64,000 nucleotides of DNA from NCBI GenBank assembly GCA_964471325.1, contig CAYYFL010000008.1:1-64000 (forward strand). Direction: 5' to 3'. This DNA comes from Velamenicoccus sp964471325 (GTDB lineage Bacteria > Omnitrophota > Gorgyraeia > Velamenicoccales > Velamenicoccaceae). Below, piece by piece: positions 32,604-39,752 of the stretch. How positions within the stretch are numbered: position 1 is the stretch's first letter; the number at the start of each line of letters is the position of its first letter. Made by a program: the position numbers and the translations under genes. The notes under the pieces are model-generated. The model had not been told where the DNA came from. It saw only the letters and a list, made by a program, of their open reading frames with translations, and did no database searches.

Positions 32604-33298
32604 TGGCAAAAGGACGGCCGCGGCGCCTTGAAAATCCGAAAAAAATGCAAAGATATATCACGCCTGCGGCCATGCAACGGTTGGACCGGCTGGCCGAGGA
32701 GAAATACGGCCTTCCGTCTTTGATCCTGATGGAGAACGCCGGCCGCAGCGCCGCCGAAGCGGTAGCGCGGCTGACCAGGGGCCAGAAGAGACGGGTGGCT
32801 TGCATTTGCGGCCGCGGCAACAACGGCGGCGATGGTTTTGTCGCCTGCCGCCATCTCATGAATAAGGGTATCGGTGTCGAGGCATTCGTGATGGATGGGG
32901 CGAAGGGGTTGACGGATGACGCCCGTCTCAACAGGGACATCCTCAAGAGATGGGGTTGTCCTGTCCACCGGATCGCCACGACCGCAGATATCCGGACCTT
33001 GCGTCGAAGCCTTAAACGTTGCGCCTGTGTCGTTGATGCTGTCTTCGGTATCGGTTTTAGGGGCGCGCCCAGACCTCCTTACGATGAGGTGATCGCCGCC
33101 GTCAATGCGTCCGGCAGACCCGTTGTTTCGCTGGATGTCCCTTCAGGTCTCGATGCGTTGACAGGGCGCGCCCCCGGCGCCTGCATCCGTGCCTCCGTGA
33201 CCGTGACGTTCGGATATCCCAAAACAGGCCTTGTCCGTCACGACGGCCCTTTTTACGCGGGTCGCATCCTTGTCGCAGACATTTCCCTGCCCCGATAG
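32600..33298 (+). CDS. nnrE: NAD(P)H-hydrate epimerase (YjeF N-terminal domain)
   Basis: A 232-residue YjeF_N protein that epimerises R- and S-NAD(P)H hydrates for repair. Visible family segments are ITPAAMQRLDRLAEEKYG, LMENAGRSAAEAV, CGRGNNGGDGFVACRHL, VVDAVFGIGFRG and SLDVPSGLDALTG, followed by TVTFGYPKTGL. The NnrD dehydratase domain that is often fused is absent. The start overlaps the stop of the receiver gene by four bases, so it appears to be co-transcribed with the two-component genes, perhaps by chance. Confidence 0.9.
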   Translation: MMAKGRPRRLENPKKMQRYITPAAMQRLDRLAEEKYGLPSLILMENAGRSAAEAVARLTRGQKRRVACICGRGNNGGDGFVACRHLMNKGIGVEAFVMDGAKGLTDDARLNRDILKRWGCPVHRIATTADIRTLRRSLKRCACVVDAVFGIGFRGAPRPPYDEVIAAVNASGRPVVSLDVPSGLDALTGRAPGACIRASVTVTFGYPKTGLVRHDGPFYAGRILVADISLPR

Positions 33299-33354
33299 TT
33301 CTCCCAGCCGGATCCAGTATTTTTCCAGGAAGGTATACCGCCTTACGGGGCATT

Positions 33355-33382
33355 TTGTTTTTCGGTGGTTCTCCTGTATAAT
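33355..33382 (+). promoter_or_regulatory. Promoter of crcB-DUF190
   Basis: TTGTTT (33355-33360), a 16-base spacer and a consensus TATAAT (33377-33382) lie about 50 bases upstream of crcB. The leader is short and lacks the crcB-type fluoride riboswitch. Confidence 0.6.
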
Positions 33383-33430
33383 GAGGACAAGTTATTTTTC
33401 ATTCTTGGCCCCATTAATGAAGGATATGTC

Positions 33431-33814
33431 ATGAAGTTTTTTCTGATCGGTCTTGGCGGCGCCATCGGCACGGTCTTGCGCTACATCGTTTCCGGGTTGG
33501 ATTATAAATATTCATACGGCATTTTTCCCATCAGTACCCTTGTGGTGAATCTGGCGGGTTCTTTTGTCATCGGATTCCTCTGGGGGCTTTTTGAGGGTGC
33601 AGCCATCTCTCCTCAGGTGCGCCTGTTCATTTTTATCGGCGTCCTGGGGGGATTCACGACATTTTCAACGTTCGCGCTGGAAAATTTCAATCTTTTCCGG
33701 GACAGCGAGCATCATATCGCGCTCCTGAATATTCTCATTTCCAATCTCTGTGGGATTTTTCTGGTTTTTATCGGCTATGCCCTGGCCAGGATGTTTCTGG
33801 GCTTCTTTAAATAG
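33431..33814 (+). CDS. crcB: CrcB/Fluc fluoride channel
   Basis: A 127-residue four-helix membrane protein of the dual-topology Fluc family, which exports fluoride passively. GGAIGTVLRYIVSG, STLVVNLAGSFVIGFLWG and GVLGGFTTFSTFALE contain the conserved Asn, the TFSTF motif and the GG turn that line the pore. I chose the ATG at 33431, preceded by AAGGA. It is followed 11 bases later by a DUF190 gene, a classical neighbour. No fluoride riboswitch is visible upstream. Confidence 0.9.
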   Translation: MKFFLIGLGGAIGTVLRYIVSGLDYKYSYGIFPISTLVVNLAGSFVIGFLWGLFEGAAISPQVRLFIFIGVLGGFTTFSTFALENFNLFRDSEHHIALLNILISNLCGIFLVFIGYALARMFLGFFK

Positions 33815-33825
33815 GAGGTTCTTCC

Positions 33826-34161
33826 ATGAAATTGCCGCAGGAAGGAATGTTATTGAGGATTTTCGTTGGGGAGAGCGACGTGCATCAAGGGAAAGCCCTT
33901 TATGAGCAGATTGTCCTGAAGGCGCGTGAACTGAACCTGGCAGGCGCGACGGTTTTACGCGGGATCATGGGATTCGGCGCCGACAGCCGCATGCATACGG
34001 CAAAATTGTTACGGCTGTCTGAAGATCTGCCCGTCGTCATCGAGATCGTCGACACCGAAGAAAATCTCAACAAAATCCTGCCTTTTCTTGACGAGGTCGT
34101 CGTCGAAGGATTAATCACGCTGGAGAAGGTAAGGGTCATTAAATACAGGCACAAAGATTGA
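33826..34161 (+). CDS. DUF190 family protein
   Basis: A 111-residue PII-like/ferredoxin-fold protein of the DUF190 family. EGMLLRIFVGESDVHQGKALYE at the start, then GATVLRGIMGFGADSRMH, are family hallmarks. DUF190 genes are regularly paired with crcB, which suggests a role in fluoride response or channel control, but no activity is proven. AGGAGG lies upstream of the ATG. Confidence 0.85.
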   Translation: MKLPQEGMLLRIFVGESDVHQGKALYEQIVLKARELNLAGATVLRGIMGFGADSRMHTAKLLRLSEDLPVVIEIVDTEENLNKILPFLDEVVVEGLITLEKVRVIKYRHKD

Positions 34162-34174
34162 ATAAGGAGGGTGT

Positions 34175-34918
34175 GTGTTTCATCATAAAATTTTTGGTTT
34201 TGCAGTTGCCGGCGCGTTATGGATGATCGCCGTGCCGTTTGTTTTTGCCGAGGAGCTTAAGCCTGCTTCAGCACCGTCGCCGGACAAGGTCATGGCCGCG
34301 TACGAAGAGACAAGCATTTCCGCCATCGAAGACCTGATGCGGGAACACGGCGTCCTTGACCGGGTTCTTCTCATATATGAAGAGCTTTTGAGACGGATGG
34401 AGGCGGACAAGCCTTTCCCGTCCGAGACCCTTCGTTCCGCAACAGATATCATCCGGGATTTCATCCAGGATTATCACGAGAGGCTCGAGGAAAAATATGT
34501 ATTCGTGAAATTCCGGTATGCGCGGGCGCTTGAGGAATTGATTGGGACGCTCCAGCGTCAGCACGAGGCGGGGCGCTTGCTGGTCAAGGATATTGTTTCC
34601 TGCGAAAACCTTCGAAGCCCGGATGAAAAAAAGAAATTGATGGCGTCGATGCGCGCATTTATCCGGATGTACCGCCCCCATAAGGCCCGTGAAGACACTG
34701 TTGTGTTCCCGACTTTCCACGCCCTGACATATCTTTCCGAATACGATATGCTGGGTGATATCTTCGAGCAGGAGGAGGTCAGGCATTTCGGGGATGGCGG
34801 TTTCGATAAGATCGTCAGCCGCGTGGAGGCCCTTGAAAAGAAGCTCGGCATTTATGATTTATCGTCATTCACACCTGTGCCGACCGCAGAGTCCCGCGGG
34901 AATGAAGAGGGGGCTTGA
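34175..34918 (+). CDS. Exported hemerythrin-domain protein
   Basis: A 247-residue protein starting at GTG 34175 (AAGGAGG upstream). It has a signal peptide at residues 4-24 ending VFAEE. The hemerythrin HHE bundle shows the diiron ligands in DLMREHGVLDRV, DYHERLEEKYVF (HxxxE), the histidine in QRQHEAGR, and YRPHKAREDTVVFP (HxxxD). It could sense or store oxygen, or repair nitric-oxide-type damage, in the periplasm. Its stop overlaps the antiporter start by one base. Confidence 0.8.
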   Translation: MFHHKIFGFAVAGALWMIAVPFVFAEELKPASAPSPDKVMAAYEETSISAIEDLMREHGVLDRVLLIYEELLRRMEADKPFPSETLRSATDIIRDFIQDYHERLEEKYVFVKFRYARALEELIGTLQRQHEAGRLLVKDIVSCENLRSPDEKKKLMASMRAFIRMYRPHKAREDTVVFPTFHALTYLSEYDMLGDIFEQEEVRHFGDGGFDKIVSRVEALEKKLGIYDLSSFTPVPTAESRGNEEGA

Positions 34919-36396
34919 TGCCGGTATCCATTGAGTTCATTTTGCTCTGGGTGTCCATACTGATTTTGATCAGTATTTTTTCAAGCAAGCTTTCGGATAA
35001 GTTCGCCGTCCCGGCGTTATTGTTGTTTTTGGTCATCGGGATGCTGGCGGGATTCGAAGGTCCCGGCGGGATCTATTTCGACGATCCGTCTCTGGCGAAG
35101 ACGATCGGCATCGTCGCGCTTATCTTCATTATTTTTTCAGGCGGCCTGGACACCAGCTGGAAAGAGATCCGCCCCGTGGCCTTGCCGGGTTTTTTCCTCG
35201 CGACGGCCGGCGTTTTCCTGACGGCCTTCATCGTCGGGGTCTTCTCCGTTTTTATCCTGAGATTTTCGTTGCTGGAGGGGTTATTGCTCGGCGCCATCGT
35301 TTCTTCCACGGATGCGGCGGCCGTCTTCAGCGTTTTGCGGTCCAGGCACATCAGCCTCAAGAGCCCCCTCAAGCCGCTTTTGGAGCTGGAGTCCGGCAGT
35401 AACGATCCCATGGCCGTTTTTCTGACCCTCAGCTTTATCGGCATGCTGACGGCGAAAAATACAAGCGTCGCCACCTTGGCGTCCCGGTTTGTGCTGGATA
35501 TGGGCGGAGGGGCGCTTGTGGGATATGTGATGGCCAAGACGAGCGTCTGGATCATCAACCGCCTGAAATTAGAATTCGACGGTCTCTATCCCGTTTTGAC
35601 GGTTTCGCTGGTGCTCCTGACGTATTCGCTGGCTGCGCTTTTGCAATGCAACGGGTTTCTGGCGGTTTTTCTGGTCGGATTGATCATGGGGAAGCACGAG
35701 TTCCTCAACAAAAAAATGATCATGAGGTTCCACGACGGCCTTGCCTGGCTCATGCAGATCGTGATGTTCCTGACACTGGGTCTTTTGGTTTTTCCATCCC
35801 ATCTTTTACCGGTCATGGGCGCCGGCCTTTTGATTGCGATTGTCCTTATGGTTTTGGCCCGTCCCGTCAGCGTCTTGGCGTGTCTTCTGCCGTTCCCGAT
35901 GGTCTTGAGAAAAAAGATCATGGTGGCGTGGGTAGGTCTCAGGGGAGCGGCGCCGATCGTCCTGGCCACCTTCCCTTTGCTTGCAGGCATTTCGCAGGCG
36001 GATACGATCTTCAACGTGGTTTTCTTTGTCGTTCTGACCTCGGTTTTGATTCAGGGGACATCCATTCCTCTTGTTTCGCGGATCCTGAATGTTGGCGCCC
36101 CCATGGCCAACAAGCGCCGCTATCCCATTGAATTCGAGAAGATAGAAGGCATCGATGCGGAATTGACCGATTTGATCGTTCCTTATGTTTCAGAAGCGGT
36201 CGGCAAACGGCTCATGGAATTACATATGCCGGGCAAGTGTCTGATTGTGCTGATTTCCCGAGGGGACAGGTATGTCATTCCTACAGGCCAGACGGTCATT
36301 GAGGGCGGCGACGTATTGCTTGTGCTTGCCAATGAGCACGACCTGGCCGCATTGCAAAAAAAGCTGGCAAGCCTGAGGGAAGAAGACAATGCGTAG
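34918..36396 (+). CDS. NhaP2/CvrA-type K+/H+ (cation:proton) antiporter
   Basis: A 492-residue CPA1 antiporter with about twelve transmembrane helices. The transport signature includes GAIVSSTDAAAVFSVL and ELESGSNDPMAVFLTLSF, with the ND pair of electroneutral CPA1 exchangers. AWVGLRGAAPIVLATFPLL follows. A TrkA-C (RCK_C) domain occupies about residues 400-490 and would bind a regulatory ligand. The gene starts within the stop of the exported hemerythrin gene, so they may be expressed together. Confidence 0.85.
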   Translation: MPVSIEFILLWVSILILISIFSSKLSDKFAVPALLLFLVIGMLAGFEGPGGIYFDDPSLAKTIGIVALIFIIFSGGLDTSWKEIRPVALPGFFLATAGVFLTAFIVGVFSVFILRFSLLEGLLLGAIVSSTDAAAVFSVLRSRHISLKSPLKPLLELESGSNDPMAVFLTLSFIGMLTAKNTSVATLASRFVLDMGGGALVGYVMAKTSVWIINRLKLEFDGLYPVLTVSLVLLTYSLAALLQCNGFLAVFLVGLIMGKHEFLNKKMIMRFHDGLAWLMQIVMFLTLGLLVFPSHLLPVMGAGLLIAIVLMVLARPVSVLACLLPFPMVLRKKIMVAWVGLRGAAPIVLATFPLLAGISQADTIFNVVFFVVLTSVLIQGTSIPLVSRILNVGAPMANKRRYPIEFEKIEGIDAELTDLIVPYVSEAVGKRLMELHMPGKCLIVLISRGDRYVIPTGQTVIEGGDVLLVLANEHDLAALQKKLASLREEDNA

Positions 36397-36748
36397 GCCC
36401 CGGCAGAGAGAGGGGACCCGGACGAAAAAACGAAAGTTCAAGAGGAACGGCAGATTTTTTGTCTATATCGTTGAATGCAGCGACGGTACGTATTATACGG
36501 GCTATACCCCGTGTTTGAAGAGGCGGATCGGGCTGCATAACAAAGGCAGGGGTGCCAGGTATACGCGGGACAGAAGGCCGGTGAAACTCGTCTGGCACAA
36601 GCGGTATCGGAATTTCAGGCCGGCCTTTTTGGAAGAAAAGAGGGTCAAGACCCTGACCCGCAGGCAAAAAGAGGCCCTTGTGAAGGGGCTCAGGCTGAGG
36701 GTCATTCCCAAAAAGGGCGGACGATCGGCAAGGAGGGGCCGTCGATGA
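36389..36748 (+). CDS. GIY-YIG nuclease-like protein (YhbQ/UPF0213-type)
   Basis: A 119-residue protein with the GIY-YIG domain. The first motif is FVYIVECSDGTYYTGYT, followed by LKRRIGLHNKGRGARYTRD with the arginine and histidine, and the glutamate near FLEEKRVKTLTRRQKEAL. The N-terminal 20 residues are highly basic and unusual for YhbQ. It overlaps the antiporter stop by 8 bases. Probable DNA-binding nuclease-fold protein, exact role unknown. Confidence 0.8.
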   Translation: MRRPRQREGTRTKKRKFKRNGRFFVYIVECSDGTYYTGYTPCLKRRIGLHNKGRGARYTRDRRPVKLVWHKRYRNFRPAFLEEKRVKTLTRRQKEALVKGLRLRVIPKKGGRSARRGRR

Positions 36749-38574
36749 ATTCCAGGAAGGACCCGGATTCCCTGAAGAGATCTTTGTGCGCCGTCATGGG
36801 GCTCGCCCTTGTTTTTATCGTTTTTCGGCCTTTCTTTCATGTTCAATTTTTGAGTTTTGATGACCCCCAGTATATTACGCAGAATCCTTTTCTGGGGGCG
36901 TTCAGTTGGCACGCGGTTAGGCGTATTTGGGGGAATTTTTATTTCGGACAGTATCAGCCTCTCGTGCACCTGACTTATCTTTTGGAATGCCGCCTTCTTG
37001 GAAACGATCCCTTTGTCTACCGTTTCACGAACATCCTTCTGCATGTCGTCAATACAGGCTTGGTCTATGCATGGATAAGCCGGCTGACGAAGAGCCGGTT
37101 GACAGGCGCCCTGACGGCCCTGTTGTTCGGTTTGCATCCGTTACGCGTTGAGTCCGTTGTCTGGCTCAGTGCCAGAAAGGACGTTCTGTTCGGTTTTTTT
37201 TATCTTTTGGGCATGAACGCTTATCTGGCCTATGTCCGTTGCGGCCGAAAGCGTGATTATCTGTTCGCCGGAATATTTTTCTTTTTGAGCCTTTTGTCAA
37301 AACCGGCGCTGGCCGTGACGTGGCCGCTGACGGCAATTATGGTAGATGGCTACGAAGGAAGATGGAAGAAAAAGGGGTCCTGGCTCGAGAAGATCCCGTT
37401 TTTCCTTCTGGCCTCCGTCTTTATTTTTATCATATTTTCCGCGGCGCGGTCATTTCCGTTGATTGTCCTGCCGGCCCACTCTTCCGTTGCCTTCAGGGTG
37501 GCATGCAGTTGCAGCGCGATCCTGTTGTATGCGGGCAAAATACTGTGTCCTGTCCGTTTATCGGCCGTTTACGCATGGCCGCTGGGATGGCAGATGGAGG
37601 CGGCCGCCGTTTTACTTTCCCTGTTGCTTTTGGGTCTTGCGTATGCTGTCAGGCGGCTGCCGCCTTCGAGCCGGAGGAACATCTTTTTCGGTCTTGGCAT
37701 TTTTTTGGCGGGGATCCTTCCGGCATTGCATCTGTTCGCCGCCGGCCAGACGATGTTCGCCGCGGACCGTTACACATACATCGCGTCCATCGGGCTGAGT
37801 TATCTTGCGGCCCTGGGAGGCGTGCGGTTATTTTCGACCGGGCGCAGGTTTTTCTTTATCTGTCTGGTGACGGTTGCGGCCGGGATTTTTGCGCTGGGGG
37901 TTTTGACTTGGCAAAGGACAGCGGTATGGAAGAACAATGCCGTCTTCTGGACAGACGTTTTGGCTAAATGTCCGTTGTTCATCGACGGTTACCTTAACCG
38001 AGGGGACTATTTTGTGGAACAGAAGGATGAAGACAAAGCGCTGAAGGATTATGCTGCAGGCCTGGCGGTGACCAGCCGTTTCTTTGCAGCTGAAGAAGCC
38101 GCGGAGGCGGGAGGGTTTTCTGAACGGCAGGGTTGGTCTGATGATCCATTCCTGCAGAACGAGTCCTTTGCCATCAAGGATGCCGATCCCCGTTCGAGAT
38201 TTCTTGTCAGGATGGCATTGGCCCGCGCTTTCAAGGGAGACGATGCTGCCAGCGCCGTTTTGCTCAAAAAGGCCTTGGATTATTTCGATGGCATCGGTTA
38301 TTTTCCAAACGATATCAGCCTCCAGAGTTATCTTTTGATGGGTTTTTTAAAACAGGCGGCCGGCGACCGGCAGGGGGCCGAGATCTACTACCGCAAGGCT
38401 TGGGAGATATATCCTCCTTACGCCACTGTTTTTAAGAATAGGGCGTATTTTTATATTGCGATCGGCCGTCCCGGCGAGGCGGTCGAGATGCTGCGGGGCC
38501 TGCACGTCAACACCATGGGGGTCATTCCTTTTGCGGTCTGCGGGGATGGCTTTGATGCCGGCGGCGTTGAATGA
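36745..38574 (+). CDS. TMTC/GT-C-like membrane protein with TPR-type C-terminus
   Basis: A 609-residue membrane protein. The first outer loop contains the FDDPQYITQNP acidic motif near residue 37, and later comes PLRVESVVWLSARKDVLFGF, both typical of TMTC-like O-mannosyltransferase-type GT-C proteins common in deeply branching bacteria. About ten transmembrane helices span residues 10-400. A soluble region from about residue 415 has helical repeats resembling tetratricopeptides (for example YLNRGDYFVEQKDEDKALKD). Substrate unknown. Confidence 0.75.
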   Translation: MNSRKDPDSLKRSLCAVMGLALVFIVFRPFFHVQFLSFDDPQYITQNPFLGAFSWHAVRRIWGNFYFGQYQPLVHLTYLLECRLLGNDPFVYRFTNILLHVVNTGLVYAWISRLTKSRLTGALTALLFGLHPLRVESVVWLSARKDVLFGFFYLLGMNAYLAYVRCGRKRDYLFAGIFFFLSLLSKPALAVTWPLTAIMVDGYEGRWKKKGSWLEKIPFFLLASVFIFIIFSAARSFPLIVLPAHSSVAFRVACSCSAILLYAGKILCPVRLSAVYAWPLGWQMEAAAVLLSLLLLGLAYAVRRLPPSSRRNIFFGLGIFLAGILPALHLFAAGQTMFAADRYTYIASIGLSYLAALGGVRLFSTGRRFFFICLVTVAAGIFALGVLTWQRTAVWKNNAVFWTDVLAKCPLFIDGYLNRGDYFVEQKDEDKALKDYAAGLAVTSRFFAAEEAAEAGGFSERQGWSDDPFLQNESFAIKDADPRSRFLVRMALARAFKGDDAASAVLLKKALDYFDGIGYFPNDISLQSYLLMGFLKQAAGDRQGAEIYYRKAWEIYPPYATVFKNRAYFYIAIGRPGEAVEMLRGLHVNTMGVIPFAVCGDGFDAGGVE

Positions 38575-38598
38575 TTTAGAGCGAGAGGCCAAGGAAGA

Positions 38599-39060
38599 AT
38601 GTCCAAGAGAAGCATCAAGGATATGGTGAACGCTTTGGCAAAAGTGCTTAAAGAGCATCATGCCCCGCATGAGGTCGCCCTGGGCGTCGCCATTGGCGCT
38701 TTCATTGCTGTCCTGCCTTTGTACGGTTTTCACACATTGCTTTGCGTGATTGCGGCGGTTCTCATTCCCCGCGCCAATAAATTAGCCATACTGTTGGGTA
38801 CGAATATCTCGTTGCCTCCGACCATAGCCACCATTACCTGGACGTCTTATGATATCGGCCGCCTGATCCTGGCCCACAAGCGTTACCCGCCGCTTTCCTG
38901 GGAATACGTCAGGAATTTTAATATTTCAAGGTTCAGCGAGTTCTATTACCCTTTGTTCACAGGAAGCCTCGTTTTGGGATTGATGTGCGCCGCGGTTTTT
39001 TATGTGATCACATGGATCATCGCCAGCCGCATGGGAAGGAAGCATTCTCTTGGAAAATAA
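38599..39060 (+). CDS. DUF2062 membrane protein
   Basis: A 153-residue DUF2062 protein. HHAPHEVALGVAIGAFIAVLP and GTNISLPPTIATITWTSYDIG are characteristic, with three to four membrane segments. The family often accompanies glycosyltransferase and lipid-export genes, but its function is unknown. AAGGAAG precedes the ATG. The 3' end overlaps the GNAT gene by 11 bases. Confidence 0.8.
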   Translation: MSKRSIKDMVNALAKVLKEHHAPHEVALGVAIGAFIAVLPLYGFHTLLCVIAAVLIPRANKLAILLGTNISLPPTIATITWTSYDIGRLILAHKRYPPLSWEYVRNFNISRFSEFYYPLFTGSLVLGLMCAAVFYVITWIIASRMGRKHSLGK

Positions 39061-39736
39061 TACCTCTTGCGTCATCCGTAAATATATCCCCAACGACCGG
39101 CCGGACGTCCGCCGGATCAGCGTGCAGACGGCATTGATGGGCGAGCCGGGTACTGTTTTTTTCGACGACGATGAGACGCTCGCCGATGCCCTTACGATTT
39201 ATTTCACCGATCATGAACCGGGATCGTGTTTTGTCGCCGTCTGCGGCGGGAAGGTCGCCGGTTATGTGCTGGGAGCCACGGATGTGCGGCGCATGGATAA
39301 AATATTCGGGACAAAAATCCTCCCGTTTTTATTGCCGAAGGCTTTCCGCCGCGGGACTTTCTTGTGCAGGAAGAATCTGCGTTTTCTGTTTCACGTATTC
39401 CTGAGTTTGCTGAAAGGCGAATTCCGGACGCCGGTCTTTTCAAAGGAGTATCCGGCGGCCCTGCACATCAATATCGACAAGGGATTTCGTGCGTCGGGAA
39501 TCGGTTCAAAACTGATTCATGCCTACCTGGATTATCTGAAAAAAGAGGGGGTCGCGGGGGTCCATTTTGCGACCATGTCTGAAAAAGCGGCAGGGTTTTT
39601 CGAAAAGAACGGTTTACGACGCCTGTTTTCGGGGAAGCGGTCTTATTTCAGGTACTTTTTAGGCAGGGATGTTCTCCTGGCTATTTACGGCATGCGCCTG
39701 GCCCCGGCGAAAGCGCAGGTCTGTCCACAAGGATAA
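39050..39736 (+). CDS. GNAT family N-acetyltransferase
   Basis: A 228-residue GNAT protein starting at TTG 39050, which overlaps the DUF2062 gene. The acetyl-CoA pyrophosphate-binding loop is KGFRASGIGSKLIHAYL. CFVAVCGGKVAGYVLG is the preceding beta-strand pair and FFEKNGLRRLF the C-terminal signature. There is an unusual basic insertion between about residues 95 and 125. The acceptor is unknown. Confidence 0.75.
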   Translation: MENNTSCVIRKYIPNDRPDVRRISVQTALMGEPGTVFFDDDETLADALTIYFTDHEPGSCFVAVCGGKVAGYVLGATDVRRMDKIFGTKILPFLLPKAFRRGTFLCRKNLRFLFHVFLSLLKGEFRTPVFSKEYPAALHINIDKGFRASGIGSKLIHAYLDYLKKEGVAGVHFATMSEKAAGFFEKNGLRRLFSGKRSYFRYFLGRDVLLAIYGMRLAPAKAQVCPQG

Positions 39737-39752
39737 AAGCGAGGGAGCGGGT

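Noticed and set aside
31925..32968. Minus-strand open frame of 347 codons opposite the kinase end, receiver and nnrE
   Set aside because: It crosses three clear + strand genes with conserved motifs, so it is a shadow.
33383..33430. Fluoride riboswitch before crcB
   Set aside because: The leader after the promoter is too short and lacks the conserved motif.
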